DNA of 64,000 nucleotides, taken from Panax quinquefolius (taxonomy: Eukaryota > Streptophyta > Magnoliopsida > Apiales > Araliaceae). The stretch is from positions 3,241,830-3,305,829 of the forward strand of contig CM035168.1 of assembly GCA_020205615.1 (NCBI GenBank). Direction: 5' to 3'. This document shows positions 10,572 to 20,911 of this stretch, piece after piece. The position numbers and the translations under genes were made by a program. The notes beneath the pieces are model-generated. The model searched no databases. It worked only from the letters and a program-made list of their open reading frames with translations, and had not been told where the DNA came from. Position 1 is the first letter of the stretch, and each line of letters begins with the position of its first letter.

Positions 10572-12134
10572 TTGTCAACGCAAAGACCCATTTTGTATGA
10601 CTTACGAAGGATGGAGATAGAGTTAAAGACTCTGTGGACCCATGTGATGATGGCGAATATACGAGTAGAACCGACTTTAATCGATAAAGTTAAAGCTGCT
10701 CAAACTACAGACCTGGAGCTGATGCGTATGAAGAAGAAAGTGCAAGAAGGTGCTATTCTAGAAGCAAGAATCGATGAAGAAGGAATACTTCGAGTCAACT
10801 CCAGACTTTATGTTCCTAACGATTCTGACTTGAAGTATAAAATCATGATGGAGGCGCACAACACACCGTTTGCAATCCATCCTGGGAGTACCAAAATGTA
10901 TCGTGATCTTCGACATACATTTTGGTGGAGCAATATGAAGAGAGAGATAGCGGGTTTATCTCAAGGTGTCTAACTTGTCAACTAGTCAAGGCGGAGCATC
11001 AAGTGCCAAAAGGTCCATCAAACCACTTGAAATTCCGTAATGGAAGTGGGAGCACATTACCATGGATTTCATTATCGGTCTTCCCAAGGTTTCTCAAGGC
11101 ATAGATGCGATTTAGGTCATTGTTGATAGATTAACCAAGTCTGCTCATTTCTTACCGATACGAGAAACTTATACACTTGAACGCTTTTGCTAGTATGTAT
11201 ATAAACGAGATTGTAAGATCGCATGGTATGCCAAGATCCATAGTTTCCGATCGAGACCCAAGATTCACTTCAAGATTTTGGGTTAGTTTGCAAAAAGCTA
11301 TGGGCACGATTTTATTTATTTAGTTCAAAGATATCATCCTCAAACGGATGGGCAATTGAAAGGACTATTCAAACTCTTGAAGATTTATTAAGACTCTATG
11401 TCCTCGACTTTAAAGGGAAGTTGGGACAAGTTCTTACCATCGTGGAGTTTTCCTACAACAATAGCTTATCAAGCAAGTATCGTACGGGCTCCATTTGAGG
11501 CGTTGATGGAAGAAAGTGTCGCTCTCCAAGATGTTGGGATGAGGTGGGTGAAGCAACGTTGTTGGGATTGAATTGGTACGTATGACTACGAAAAAAGATT
11601 CAAACGATCCGACAACGATAAAAATCTCACAAGATCGATAAAAGAGTTATGCTAATCTTCATCGAAAAGACGTGGAATTCAATATCGAGATCATGTGTTG
11701 TTACGTGTTTCTCCATGGAAAGGAGTTACAGATTTGGAAAGAGAGGAAAGCTCAATCCTCGATTCATCGGCCCATTTATAATCCTCGAACGAGTAGGAAC
11801 TGCGGCCTATAGACTCGCTTTTACCGCCAAGTACGTCCTCGTGTTTATAACGCTTTTCCACATATCTATGTTACGTAAATATGTGAAAGACCCAACCACA
11901 TTATCAATTAGAACCGATTTAGATAGAGGAAGATTTAACGTATGAAGAATTATCTCGTTAAAATTTTGATAAAAAGGATCATATTCTACGCCCAAGGTTA
12001 TACCTCAAGTCAAAGTTTTGTGGAGAAACCACGATGTGGAAGAAATGACCGGGAGCTAGAATCGAGATGAAGTCAAAATATCCTCACCTCTTCGATATAC
12101 CGTACATACCCTAATTTCGAGGATGAAATTTCAT
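10572..12134 (+). pseudogene. B1 integrase with chromodomain-like C-terminus, broken
   Basis: The 133-codon open stretch 10572-10973 holds the RNase H-integrase linker and the start of the HHCC zinc finger (EAHNTPFAIHPGSTKMYRDL). The Cys pair (CLTCQLVKAEH) follows in another frame. The core start (ITMDFIIGLP-like) is near 11050-11090, with a Trp codon turned into TAG near 11115. The DxDPRF motif is near 11250. The tail [14 protein letters not shown] … [13 protein letters not shown] (11735-11895) is the conserved region before the chromodomain. The protein would insert cDNA into the host genome. Confidence 0.85.
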
Positions 12135-12147
12135 AAGAAGGGGAGGT
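12135..12147 (+). other. B1 polypurine tract
   Basis: AAGAAGGGGAGGT lies directly before the 3' LTR and would prime plus-strand DNA synthesis. It follows the conserved GAGGATGAAATTTCATA found upstream of the tract in all family members here. Confidence 0.85.
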
Positions 12148-14133
12148 CAGTAAGACCCCAACTTTTATGAATAAAGATTAATTTCTCTCAAATATATTTT
12201 TTTGAATATTATGGTGTGGATATAATATAATGTTATAGTTGTGGGTAATATTTATAAATTTTGCAAAGTAAGCAAGTGTTTATATAATATTCGATTGGTC
12301 TGGGAATATTCGCTTTTAACAGGAATATTCGTGACGACGAAGACAAATCATCGGTGGACCCCATAACCAAGTATTGTCGTAGTTAGAAAAACGACAAATT
12401 ATCTTTTATAAAAATAACTATGGAAGTTTTACCGTTAAAACCGCTGAACTACCCTGTAGTAAAAGTACAAAGAATACGCTGCGGTTCGTGCATAAGAAGA
12501 CACCAGATTGATTATCGATGCTTACGTGAGAAGTCACTCAGCTTATACTCAATTATTGCTACAAAAGAATTGCCGATCATATCTCTCTATATTATCGATT
12601 CGATTATTGTCACAAAGATCATCCTCGCATAATATGATATATTATTAAATCAATAATTGAGACGACAAAGTTATTCATATTATTATTCTGCATGTCTCTA
12701 AAGTTCTATCAAGGAGAGGTTCGTCATCTAATTACGCGCCAATAAGGAGAAATCATTATCGAAAGCCCCTCTTCCTCGGGAACGACCGGTTGATAAATAT
12801 CAGTAAGTTATAATATTAATGATGAATAAGTTCGTGTTGATTAAAGATGAAATTGATAGTTCCATCAGGTTGGAATTATTAGTGTTAGTGGAAATCGACA
12901 TTTATTTCGATATTAATTGATGTCCGGAAGTTATAATTGACCAAAGAAAGTAATTAATCTGATAAATGAGAAATTAATTGCTATTAATTCACATGATTAT
13001 AACTATTTGTTCACATATGTGTACTATTGATTCACATTCTTGTACTATTAGGGGAGTTGGTGCAAGATTGATAATACTTGTATGACTAAGTTAAAAATGG
13101 AGGTATAGATGGAGGTACAATACTCGTAATTCAGATTTTCACATGATTATAACTATTGATTCACATGATTAAACTATTGATTCACATTATTTACTATTAG
13201 GGAGGTGGTGCAAGTTTGATAATACTTGCAGGACTAAATTAAAAATGAAGAAAAGAGGAAGGTATTATACTATAATATTTCGAGCCCCAAACGCGTAAAA
13301 TTATCGAAACTATATTTTCCTATAAATAAGCTCATTCTTCCTTCATTTCTCACCAATTCACTAAAGCTTTAGAGTAATTATTATAGAGAGAAATTATAGA
13401 GAGAAAGAAGAAGAGAAGTCTGCTACCTCACTATTCCAATATCCAGTTTCTTCTAAGGTAAGGGGTATTATTCTTTCGTATTCATGAAGAGAGTTATTTT
13501 CTTTCAATACTCGTAAGAGTTGTTATTCCATTCTTTATTATTATGTTGAAATAACCTGTCTATGTGAAGTACCGCATACATGGTGAAATTCTTCTGTTAT
13601 TCCATTCTTTATTATTATGTTGGAATAACCTGTCTATTCGGTCTATCGCATGCCTGGTGAATTCTGTTGTTATTCTATTCTTTATTAATCTGTTGGAACA
13701 TCTTGTCTGTGGGGATTACGCATGACCTGGTTCCATTCTTTATTATTCTGTTGGAACATCCTGTCTGTGCGGATTACGCTTGACCTGGTTCCATTCTTTA
13801 TTATTCTGTTGGAATATCCAGTCTGTGCGGATTACGCATGACCTGGTTCCATTCTTTATTATTCTGTTGAGAATAACCTATTTGTGCGGTCTATCGCATG
13901 CCTGGTGAATTCTTCTGTTATTCCATTCTTTATTATTCTATTGGAATAACCTGTCTATGTGGATTACCTCATGCATGGTGAATGATCCTTCGTATTCATT
14001 CCTTATTAAATTGTGGAAATGATCTGTCTATGTGGATTACCGCATGGCGGGAAAAAATCCATTTACAGTTTCATATATTCTATTATACTTAGTTGGTTAA
14101 AGTTTTGGTTTCTATACTCCATGAAATTAGTAG
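12148..14133 (+). repeat. B1 3' LTR, first segment
   Basis: It starts CAGTAAGACCCC, a degraded form of the family start TGTGAGACCCC (seen intact antisense at 40260-40270). It includes the first 650 bp absent from the 5' LTR, a TATA box at 13321-13329, the donor CTAAG|GTAAGG near 13455-13461 and the 58-bp repeats at 13525-14040. It is interrupted at 14133 by insertion of A1 and resumes at 23643. Confidence 0.88.
14129..14133 (+). other. Target-site duplication of A1, left copy (AGTAG)
   Basis: AGTAG occurs immediately left of A1 and again immediately right of it at 23643-23647. The uninterrupted site in the B1 5' LTR (near 6330) reads ATTAGTAGAATAT with a single AGTAG, confirming a 5-bp duplication made on integration. 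Confidence 0.95.
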
Positions 14134-15364
14134 TGTAAGACCCCGAAATTTTTTTAAATAAAAAGGAATTTCCTTTATTTATTATTTTGAAATAGTAAGG
14201 GTTGATTTGATTAATGTGGATAGTTAAGGGTTAAATACGCAAATATTTCAAAATAAGCAAGTGGTTATAAAATATTCATTGTTGTCGGGAATATTCGTTT
14301 GGTGTGGAATATTAACCGCTTTGTCAGGGAATATTCGTATGACGGCCAGTGACCATGCATGTGTAGGCCCATATAACGAAAGCGATTGGATGAGGAAAAC
14401 GACAAAGTTTGGGTGGTTATAAATAAAGGCGTAGTTGTTACCAAGTAAGATCATTGGAATACCCGTATGGTTAAAATACTGAATACTGGCGTGGTTGCAC
14501 AATGCATTACTTACGGTATTACTGCATAGATTGTTGAATTATTGATTAAATGCGTAAGATGGCACTACTCAATAATTTTCACGATAGTTATTGTTCAATA
14601 TTTTATTTTATTGATTCAATAATTGTCGCGTTGATATTTTATATTATTGTTGTTCAATAATTGTCATCGCACAAGATTTTCCATTATCGGATCAATAATT
14701 CATATTATTTGAATAATATTATTAGATAACATTATTGGCAATGTCTAGAAAGTTCTCGCTCTAAGGAGAGGTTTGGTCACCTAATTGCGGCGCCAAGAAG
14801 GAGAAATCCTTATCTGAAAGCCCCTCTTCCTCGGGAATGTTCTGGTTGTCATAAATGTGATTCTGTAATATTATTTGTGAATAATTAATTATTGATTCAT
14901 ATGATAAGAAATATTTATTTTATATAAATATAAATGATGGATTTATTTATGTGGTTATTAATGAAGGAATTAATGTTGAGGTGTTTTATCGATTATTTTA
15001 TCTGGATTGAGGTGTTAAAAATCAAATCGTGGGTTTTGAGATATATTATGGGTTATAATTTTTAATCCGACCGCTGGATTGTGGTAATTTTTGGGTATGT
15101 TATACATACATAAGTTGAGTATATGTCCACAAATTTTGAACCGTTAAAAATGCACGAATGATTTGTTGTGAATTTTAAGAGGTGTCGGATTCGAAAATTA
15201 GGTTTATAATTGATTTTGGTGGAAAATTCTAGAATTGAGTGGGCCCCACTTGTGGTTGGTGAAAAAATGTGCTGAATTTTATTTCAAATGTGGTGGTGGC
15301 AATTGTAGCGAGTAAAGCCATCATCAGTAAAGGTCAAGTCTGCTTCGGTGGGCTAACATTTTCC

Positions 15365-15373
15365 TATAAATAG
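15365..15373 (+). promoter_or_regulatory. A1 5' LTR core promoter (TATAAATAG)
   Basis: TATAAATAGAGG is preceded by TTTTCC and followed by a CT-rich leader (TTTTCTCTCTTTCTCTCTAT). The motif is conserved in the other family-A LTRs at 22139, 30158 and 37506, and antisense near 25647-25657. Confidence 0.82.
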
Positions 15374-15651
15374 AGGGCTAAGTTAGAATTGAAAATCACA
15401 CCAGAAACAAAGTTTTCTCTCTTTCTCTCTATATTATTGAGCGTATTTTGTGAGTATTTAGATACTTTGAGAGTTCTTTGCTCAAGACAAGTTTCATTCA
15501 GCATCACTTCCGAGTCCTTTCCTTAGAAGTACTGATTCTTTGAGGTAAGGGATGTTATTTTCTTCTCAAATGATATTAATTCTTCAATATCATTATGCTG
15601 AAATATTGGTTGGTACTTTTTATCAAATTTGGAACTTTTTCATGTCGGGGT

Positions 15652-15848
15652 TACTATTCATGAGTTACTATTCACGAGTTACTATTCATGAGTTACTATT
15701 CACGAGTTACTATTCACGAGTACTATTCATGAAGCTTGAAAATGTTTTTTTGTGGAATTTCTATCTTTGGTGTCGGAGTTACTATTCACGATATCGACCT
15801 TATTCACGATATACTGACAGACTATTCACGAATACTGGCAGACTATTC
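15652..15848 (+). repeat. ACTATTCA(C/T)GAGTT short tandem repeats in A1 5' LTR
   Basis: About 12-13-bp units, GTTACTATTCATGA alternating with GTTACTATTCACGA, are repeated six times at 15652-15733, with looser copies at 15778-15848. The same array occurs in every A LTR (22404-22600, 30429-30600, 37785-37945; antisense 25175-25365). A related GAATAGTAC series occurs in the antisense B LTR at 28020-28260. Confidence 0.88.
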
Positions 15849-16086
15849 AATAAAAAATGAAAATTTTTCTTTTCGCCTAAAATATCTATTCGGATACTAG
15901 CTTTGATTGTATCCATGTTTTGATCATTCTTGAATTTTACTTCACTATGATTATTTATGAAGTATTTTTGAACTTCGGATTGTTTAAAGTACGAATCCAT
16001 AATATTTGTCATTTTGTTTCACTTTGGATTCGCTCTTTAAAAGTATTTTCATCATCCTCGGTCTTAAATGATGATAGTATTGAATA

Positions 16087-16345
16087 TCTTTGGCCTATAG
16101 TGCAAAGATGAATGATTTCTGAAGAATATCTTTGGCTGTGTAGTGCAAAAGATGAGCGGTGTTTAAATGAACATGACCGATCGATGAATATCTTTGGCAG
16201 AGTAGTGCAAAGATGAGCAGTGTTTAAATGAACATGACCGATCGATGAATATCTTTGGCCTTTAGTGCAAAGATGGCGGTGTTGAGATGAACATGATCGA
16301 TTGATGAATATCTTTGGCTCAGTAGTGCAAAGATGAATATTTGAT
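16087..16345 (+). repeat. About 62-bp tandem repeats (GAATATCTTTGGC … AGTGCAAAGATGA) in A1 5' LTR
   Basis: Five units each contain GAATATCTTTGGC, a short variable piece, and TAGTGCAAAGATGA; the middle ones also carry GTGTTTAAATGAACATGACC. Copies lie at 22846-23100, 30840-31035, 38187-38372 and antisense 24745-24915. The variable piece is nearly always at a CCAG/CAG position, which suggests miscalled bases rather than real divergence. Confidence 0.88.
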
Positions 16346-16887
16346 TTGAGATGAATATTGATTGATGTTACAGGATAAAATATTGATGATGGACCTTAAA
16401 TTCATAGATTATAATAGATTTCATTCTCTACGTAACTCTTCTATGAATTATTATTTCACATGCGAATATTGATCTCAAAACTTGTTGTCTCATTGTATTC
16501 TATCGATTTTTCCTCATTGGAGACTAACGATAATTTGTTGTATATTATCTTAGTCATAGTATTCTTTACTGAGCTAGTTGAGCTCACCCTTTTCCTTGTT
16601 GTTCCATTTTTCTTCTCAGGAGGCGAGAATGTAGCGAGTACTAGTCGGGGTATGGAATGAAGGTTCTAGAGAGAGTTGTTTAGTAGTCCTCACCATTTTT
16701 GTAAAATAATGTATCAATAAATGTGATGGGGATTTATTTGAGTATAGATATTGTCTAAAAGATAATATTTGTATTTAAACTCACGCTTTATCTTGTTGTA
16801 ATAATAAAGTTGTAGTTGTTTACGTACCATATATATTGGCGACTTCGAAATGGGTGTGGTGTATACCTATTTTTTGGGGCGCCACAA

Positions 16888-16899
16888 TTGGTATCGAGC
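16888..16899 (+). other. A1 primer-binding site (tRNA-iMet)
   Basis: TTGGTATCGAGC lies one base after the LTR end. It matches TGGTATCAGAGC except that the CAG reads CG. A2 has the same two-base loss at 31584-31595. Confidence 0.88.
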
Positions 16900-17072
16900 T
16901 TAGGATATGATCTCCTGGCGGAGATCGGGGAATAGAACTAGGAGGGAGAGCGAGTAAATCCTTCGCTAGTGGTGTCCTACCTAAGCTTTTTTGTTAGTTG
17001 GTCAAGATATAGGGATATTATGTGATATATTGATTTCCTTAATTAACCCTTGTTTTATGACGAAGATTGAGA

Positions 17073-18300
17073 ATGTCGAATGAGAATATTAATAGTGGAG
17101 TAAATGAGACCGGTGGAGATGCTCGCACTCACCAACGAGGAGAACGTCGCAACAGTGGCAAATGTTCCTCCCGTGAACAACACCAACGAAAGCGTATGAT
17201 GAACGAGGGATGTTTAGAAGCTTTTTGCGCAGAATGCAAAATCGCACGAGGAGACTCGTGTTCAAAATACGGAGGAAATGATAGCAATTACACGTGGTCA
17301 CAAACAAGCGCCAGTTCAGTTGGGACCACCGAATTTAAGGAAAGCCGAGATCCGATCATGGCGGAAACATGGGTCAAACAAATTACCAAGATATTCGATG
17401 TCTTGGGATGTACGGAGGAACAGAAAGTTCCATTCGCTACTTTTATGTTCCATGGCGAAAGCATTCATCGGTGGGAATCTGTGAAGCGCACCCATCCACC
17501 GCACTCAAAGATGTCGTTGGGAGACGTTTGAAATAGTTCGATAATGACAAGTACTTCGAAAGTATTCGTCATATGAAGGAAGTGGAGTTTATTAGATTGG
17601 AGCGAAATAACATGACGGTGTCCCAAAGACGAGGCGAAGTTTGCGGAGTTATCCAGTTTGCACCTCATTTGGTGGAGAATGAGGAACGATGACGCGGATG
17701 TTTCGAGAGGTTTGAAACTTGAAGATACGCCAAGATCTCATTTCTCATAAATTTTCTCTCTATTCGGATGTTGTAAACAGGCTCGGTTGTTAGAAGCGAG
17801 ATAACGAAATGCGTTCAACCGAGGGACCATAACCAGGATCATACCAAAGATAAGAATCATCGAATAACGATAACCAAAGGAGAAAGAAGAATACGGACAA
17901 AGCGGTAACCACTCCGGTGGTAATCGTGGCCATGAAAATAGAAAAGCGAGTTGGGAGGAGATTTTAAAAGGAGATTCAACAACGACCATGTGAAGACGCT
18001 ACCACAAGTGGCAATCGTTCTAAGGAGGAGAAAGACCATCGGTCATATGGCCATATGTTATAAATGCGGAAAGAGGATATATCACCAAACCGTCCACAAC
18101 AGCTTTAAGGTATGCTATAATTGTGGAAAAGAAGGACATATCGCTCGAGATTGTACGATATCGAAACCCAGTCCAGCGGGAATGGTGACTCAAAAGGATG
18201 TCCCAGAAAAGTCAAAGTCAACGATTCCTGGAAGAGCGTTTATCGTGACCGGTCAAAATGCGAGGAACCCGAACGAAGTTAGCACGGGTTAGTTAATTAT
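17073..18300 (+). pseudogene. A1 gag, frameshifted
   Basis: The start is probably the ATG at 17073 (MSNENINSGVNETGGDART). The 154-codon open stretch contains the Gag core (MAETWVKQITKIFDVLGC … VPFATFMFHGESIHRWESVKR) and ends by frameshift near 17530. The two zinc knuckles are at 18056-18155 (CYKCGKR… incomplete; [14 protein letters not shown] complete). It would form the particle shell and bind RNA. Its frame breaks lie at CG/CHG-rich spots, so part of the damage may be sequencing error. Confidence 0.85.
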
Positions 18301-19580
18301 AAATTCTTGCGAAGTTTATACCTTCTTGAATACCTGGGTTCTACCCATTCTTTTATCTCTTTGCTTTGCGCCAACGTTTGAACTCGACTACGGAGAAATT
18401 AGACTTTGACCTATTTATGAAGAATCCGTTAGGAGAAACTTTCATTACATCATTGTTTAGAAATCTTGTTTGATTCAGTTGGCACTATCACATTACCTCG
18501 TTAACCTTATTTCTATAGAGATATTTGCTTTTGATGTGATTTTAAGGTTAACTATTCATCATGCCAAATTTGATTGCTTTTGTAAGGTTGTTAGTTTTCA
18601 TATTCCTAAGCAACTCATTATTCGAATTCAAGCAATCAAACCATTGTAATCAAACATTTTCATATCAAGCCATGAAGTCATTCGTTTATTACGGATGTCA
18701 AATTTTCTTAGTCCATGTTATGGATTTGAATAAAGACACGTCGATTTGAATAATGTTCTGTTGTTATTGATTTTTCCCGACGTATTTCAAGAAGAATTTC
18801 TTGCTTACTCCCCAAAGCACGATATTAAATTTTGTATCGACTTTGAACCCTAGACAAAACTCATTTCTAAAATCTCATATCGAATGGCTCTATTGAACTT
18901 CGAGAGTTAAAAATTAAACTATAGAATTTGGTACTGAGCCTTTATCTTGTGACTTCCTTTCATGGAATTCACCGGCCGAACTCTCGTAGGGGACGTCATA
19001 TTTGTGCGATATAAGAACCCGATAGGGTGTCATTGTGACGTGCTATCCAAGATTGGGATATGAGTCGCGATTGAGAGCAACCTAAGTCGAAGAATCGAAA
19101 TACGTAGCTTTCAGACTTTAGCTTAGTTGGTTATTATCGGAGATTCGTTGAAGGATATTCTCGAATCGCTATTCCATTAACGTAGTGACTCGTAGAGATA
19201 CAAAATTCGAATAGAGCAAGGAATGTGGGAAGAGCTTGAAGAACTCAAGAGGAGACTCATTTCAAAGACATGTACGACCATGCCATCCTCGAAAAGCGAA
19301 CGTGGTAGGCGGCGTGTTGAGTAAGAAGATCGTATACAAGAAATCTAGTACGATATTGTCAAAGACTAATTTCATAATTTACAAATAATAGAGATGGAGA
19401 TGAAAACTCTAGGTACCCACGTGATGATATTCGAGTATAATCGACTTTTAATCGATAAAGTTAAAGGCTCGCTTAAGCCACCGAATTTAGAAATGATCGT
19501 ATGAAGAAGACAAGATGAAGAAGGAGCTATTCTATTCTGCGAGAATTGATGTATGAATACTTGAGTCCACTCTAGACTTT
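18301..19580 (+). pseudogene. A1 protease plus internally deleted RT and RNase H
   Basis: Protease-like sequence is at 18300-18900, its active site degraded (TFLNTWVLP where DTG is expected). At about 18932 homology with A2 stops and about 140 bp of unrelated sequence follows. Homology resumes near 19075 at the RT/RNase H connection (VVIIGDSLKDIL-like region), so the RT core with its FIDD motif is absent. A second deletion at about 19273 removes roughly 330 bp of RNase H present in A2. This copy cannot encode an RT. Confidence 0.8.
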
Positions 19581-20890
19581 GTGTTCCTAACGACTGGGAT
19601 TTGAAGTACAAGATTATGATGGAGGCACACAATACACCATTTGCAATCCATCTCGGAAGTACTAAATGTATCGTGATCTTCGACATACATTTTGGTGGAA
19701 CAATATGAAGAGAGAGATTGCAAAGTTTATCTCGATGTGTTTAACTTGCTAACGGTAAAGGCGGAGCATCTAGTACCTAAGGGTCCGTTGCAACCACTTG
19801 AGATTCCGAAATGGAAGTGAAACATATTACCATGGATTTGAATTACGGTCTTCCTACGGCTTCTCAAGGCATCAATGCTTATTTGGGTTATTGTTGATAG
19901 ATTAACCAAATCACCTCATTTCTTCTGACATCACGGAGACTTATTCCTTGAACGTCTTGCTAGTATGTACGTAAATGAGATCGTGAGGTTGCATGGCATG
20001 GTCAGATCCATAGTTTTGGATCGTGACCCAAGATTCACTTCACGATTTTGGGTTAACTTGCAAAAAGCTATGGGCACGGATTTGCGATTTAGTTTGGCTT
20101 ACCATCCTCAAACGGATGGGCAATCGAAAGGACTACTCAAACTCTTGAAAATATATTAAAACTCGTGTCCTAGATTTCAAAGGAAGTTGGGATAAGTACT
20201 TGCCATTGGTGGAATTCTCATACAACAATAGTTATTAAACAAATATAGGCATGGTTCCATTCAAGCATTATATGGACAAAATGTCGTTCTCAATATATTG
20301 GGATGAGGTGGGTGAAGCAACATTGTTGGGACCCGAGTTAAATACGATGACTAATGATTCGACAACGATATCTGAACTGCACAAAGATCGATAAAAGAGT
20401 TATGCGGATCTTCATCGAAAGGACGTGGAATTTAATGTAGGGGGATCATGTATTGTTGCGAGTTGCTCCATGGAAGGGAGTTACAAGATTTGGAAAGAGA
20501 GGAAAGCTCAATCCACGATTTATTGGTCCATTTCAAATTCTTGACCGAGTAGGAAATGTAGCCTATAGACTTGCGTTACCTCAAAGTATGTCTCGTGTTC
20601 ATAATGTGTTTCACATATCCATGCTTCGTAAATATGTGAAAGACCCGAACCACGTTATTGAGTTAGAACCCTAGGACGAGATAGTAGAAGACTTAACGTA
20701 TGAGGAGGTACCGTCAAGATTTTGGATAGGAAGGAGCATGTCCTCACGCCATGAAAGGTCATACCACAAGTTAATGTTTTGTGGAGGAATCATGCTTATA
20801 GAGGAAATGACACTGGAATTGAAACGGAAATGAAAGCGAGGTATCCTCACCTTTTCAAACACCAAGTACGTCACGCCGATTTCGAGGACG
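19581..20890 (+). pseudogene. A1 integrase with chromodomain-like tail, broken
   Basis: The zinc-finger half is at 19600-19770 (EAHNTPFAI-like, then the Cys motif). The catalytic core part at 19965-20159 is open and shows [20 protein letters not shown] and YHPQTDGQS, the classic gypsy integrase core. The GPF/chromodomain lead-in is at 20453-20674 ([40 protein letters not shown]). The chromodomain itself (to about 20870, ending KARYPHLF) is frameshifted and its usual aromatic residue is not readable. Confidence 0.86.
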
Positions 20891-20898
20891 AAATTTCA

Positions 20899-20911
20899 TA
20901 AGGAGGGAGGT
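20899..20911 (+). other. A1 polypurine tract
   Basis: TAAGGAGGGAGGT immediately precedes TGTAAGACCCC of the 3' LTR. It is the plus-strand primer for reverse transcription. Confidence 0.9.

Larger units (their letters stand above)
15545..16619 (+). promoter_or_regulatory. Putative intron inside the A-family LTR leader
   Basis: The donor TTTGAG|GTAAGG at 15544/15545 and the acceptor CCATTTTTCTTCTCAG|G at 16619/16620 have near-ideal plant splice consensus. A U/C-rich tract and GAGCTCACC branch-like sequence lie upstream of the acceptor. The enclosed 1,075 nt contain both LTR tandem-repeat arrays. The same pair is at 22311-23378 in the 3' LTR. Splicing is inferred, not shown. Confidence 0.5.
14134..16886 (+). 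repeat. A1 5' LTR
   Basis: A 2.75-kb LTR beginning TGTAAGACCCCG and ending GCGCCACA. It contains a TATA box (15365), the ACTATTCA(C/T)GAG repeats (15652-15848), the 62-bp tandem array (16087-16345) and leader splice-like sites (15544/15545 and 16619/16620). The last 400 bp (CTAGTTGAGCTCACC onward) is shared with the B family, whereas the first 1.2 kb is largely family-specific. Confidence 0.94.

Noticed and set aside
15552..15860. 102-codon frame rich in SYYSRVTIHELLF repeats
   Set aside because: Translation of the ACTATTCAYGAG short repeats; not conserved as a frame in the sister LTRs.
16087..16345. CRISPR-like appearance of regularly spaced repeats
   Set aside because: The repeats are degenerate LTR tandem units in a plant retrotransposon; no cas genes, no unique spacers.
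18935..19070. A1 filler sequence as a possible captured gene exon
   Set aside because: Too short, no open frame with recognisable residues; kept only as filler of unknown origin.
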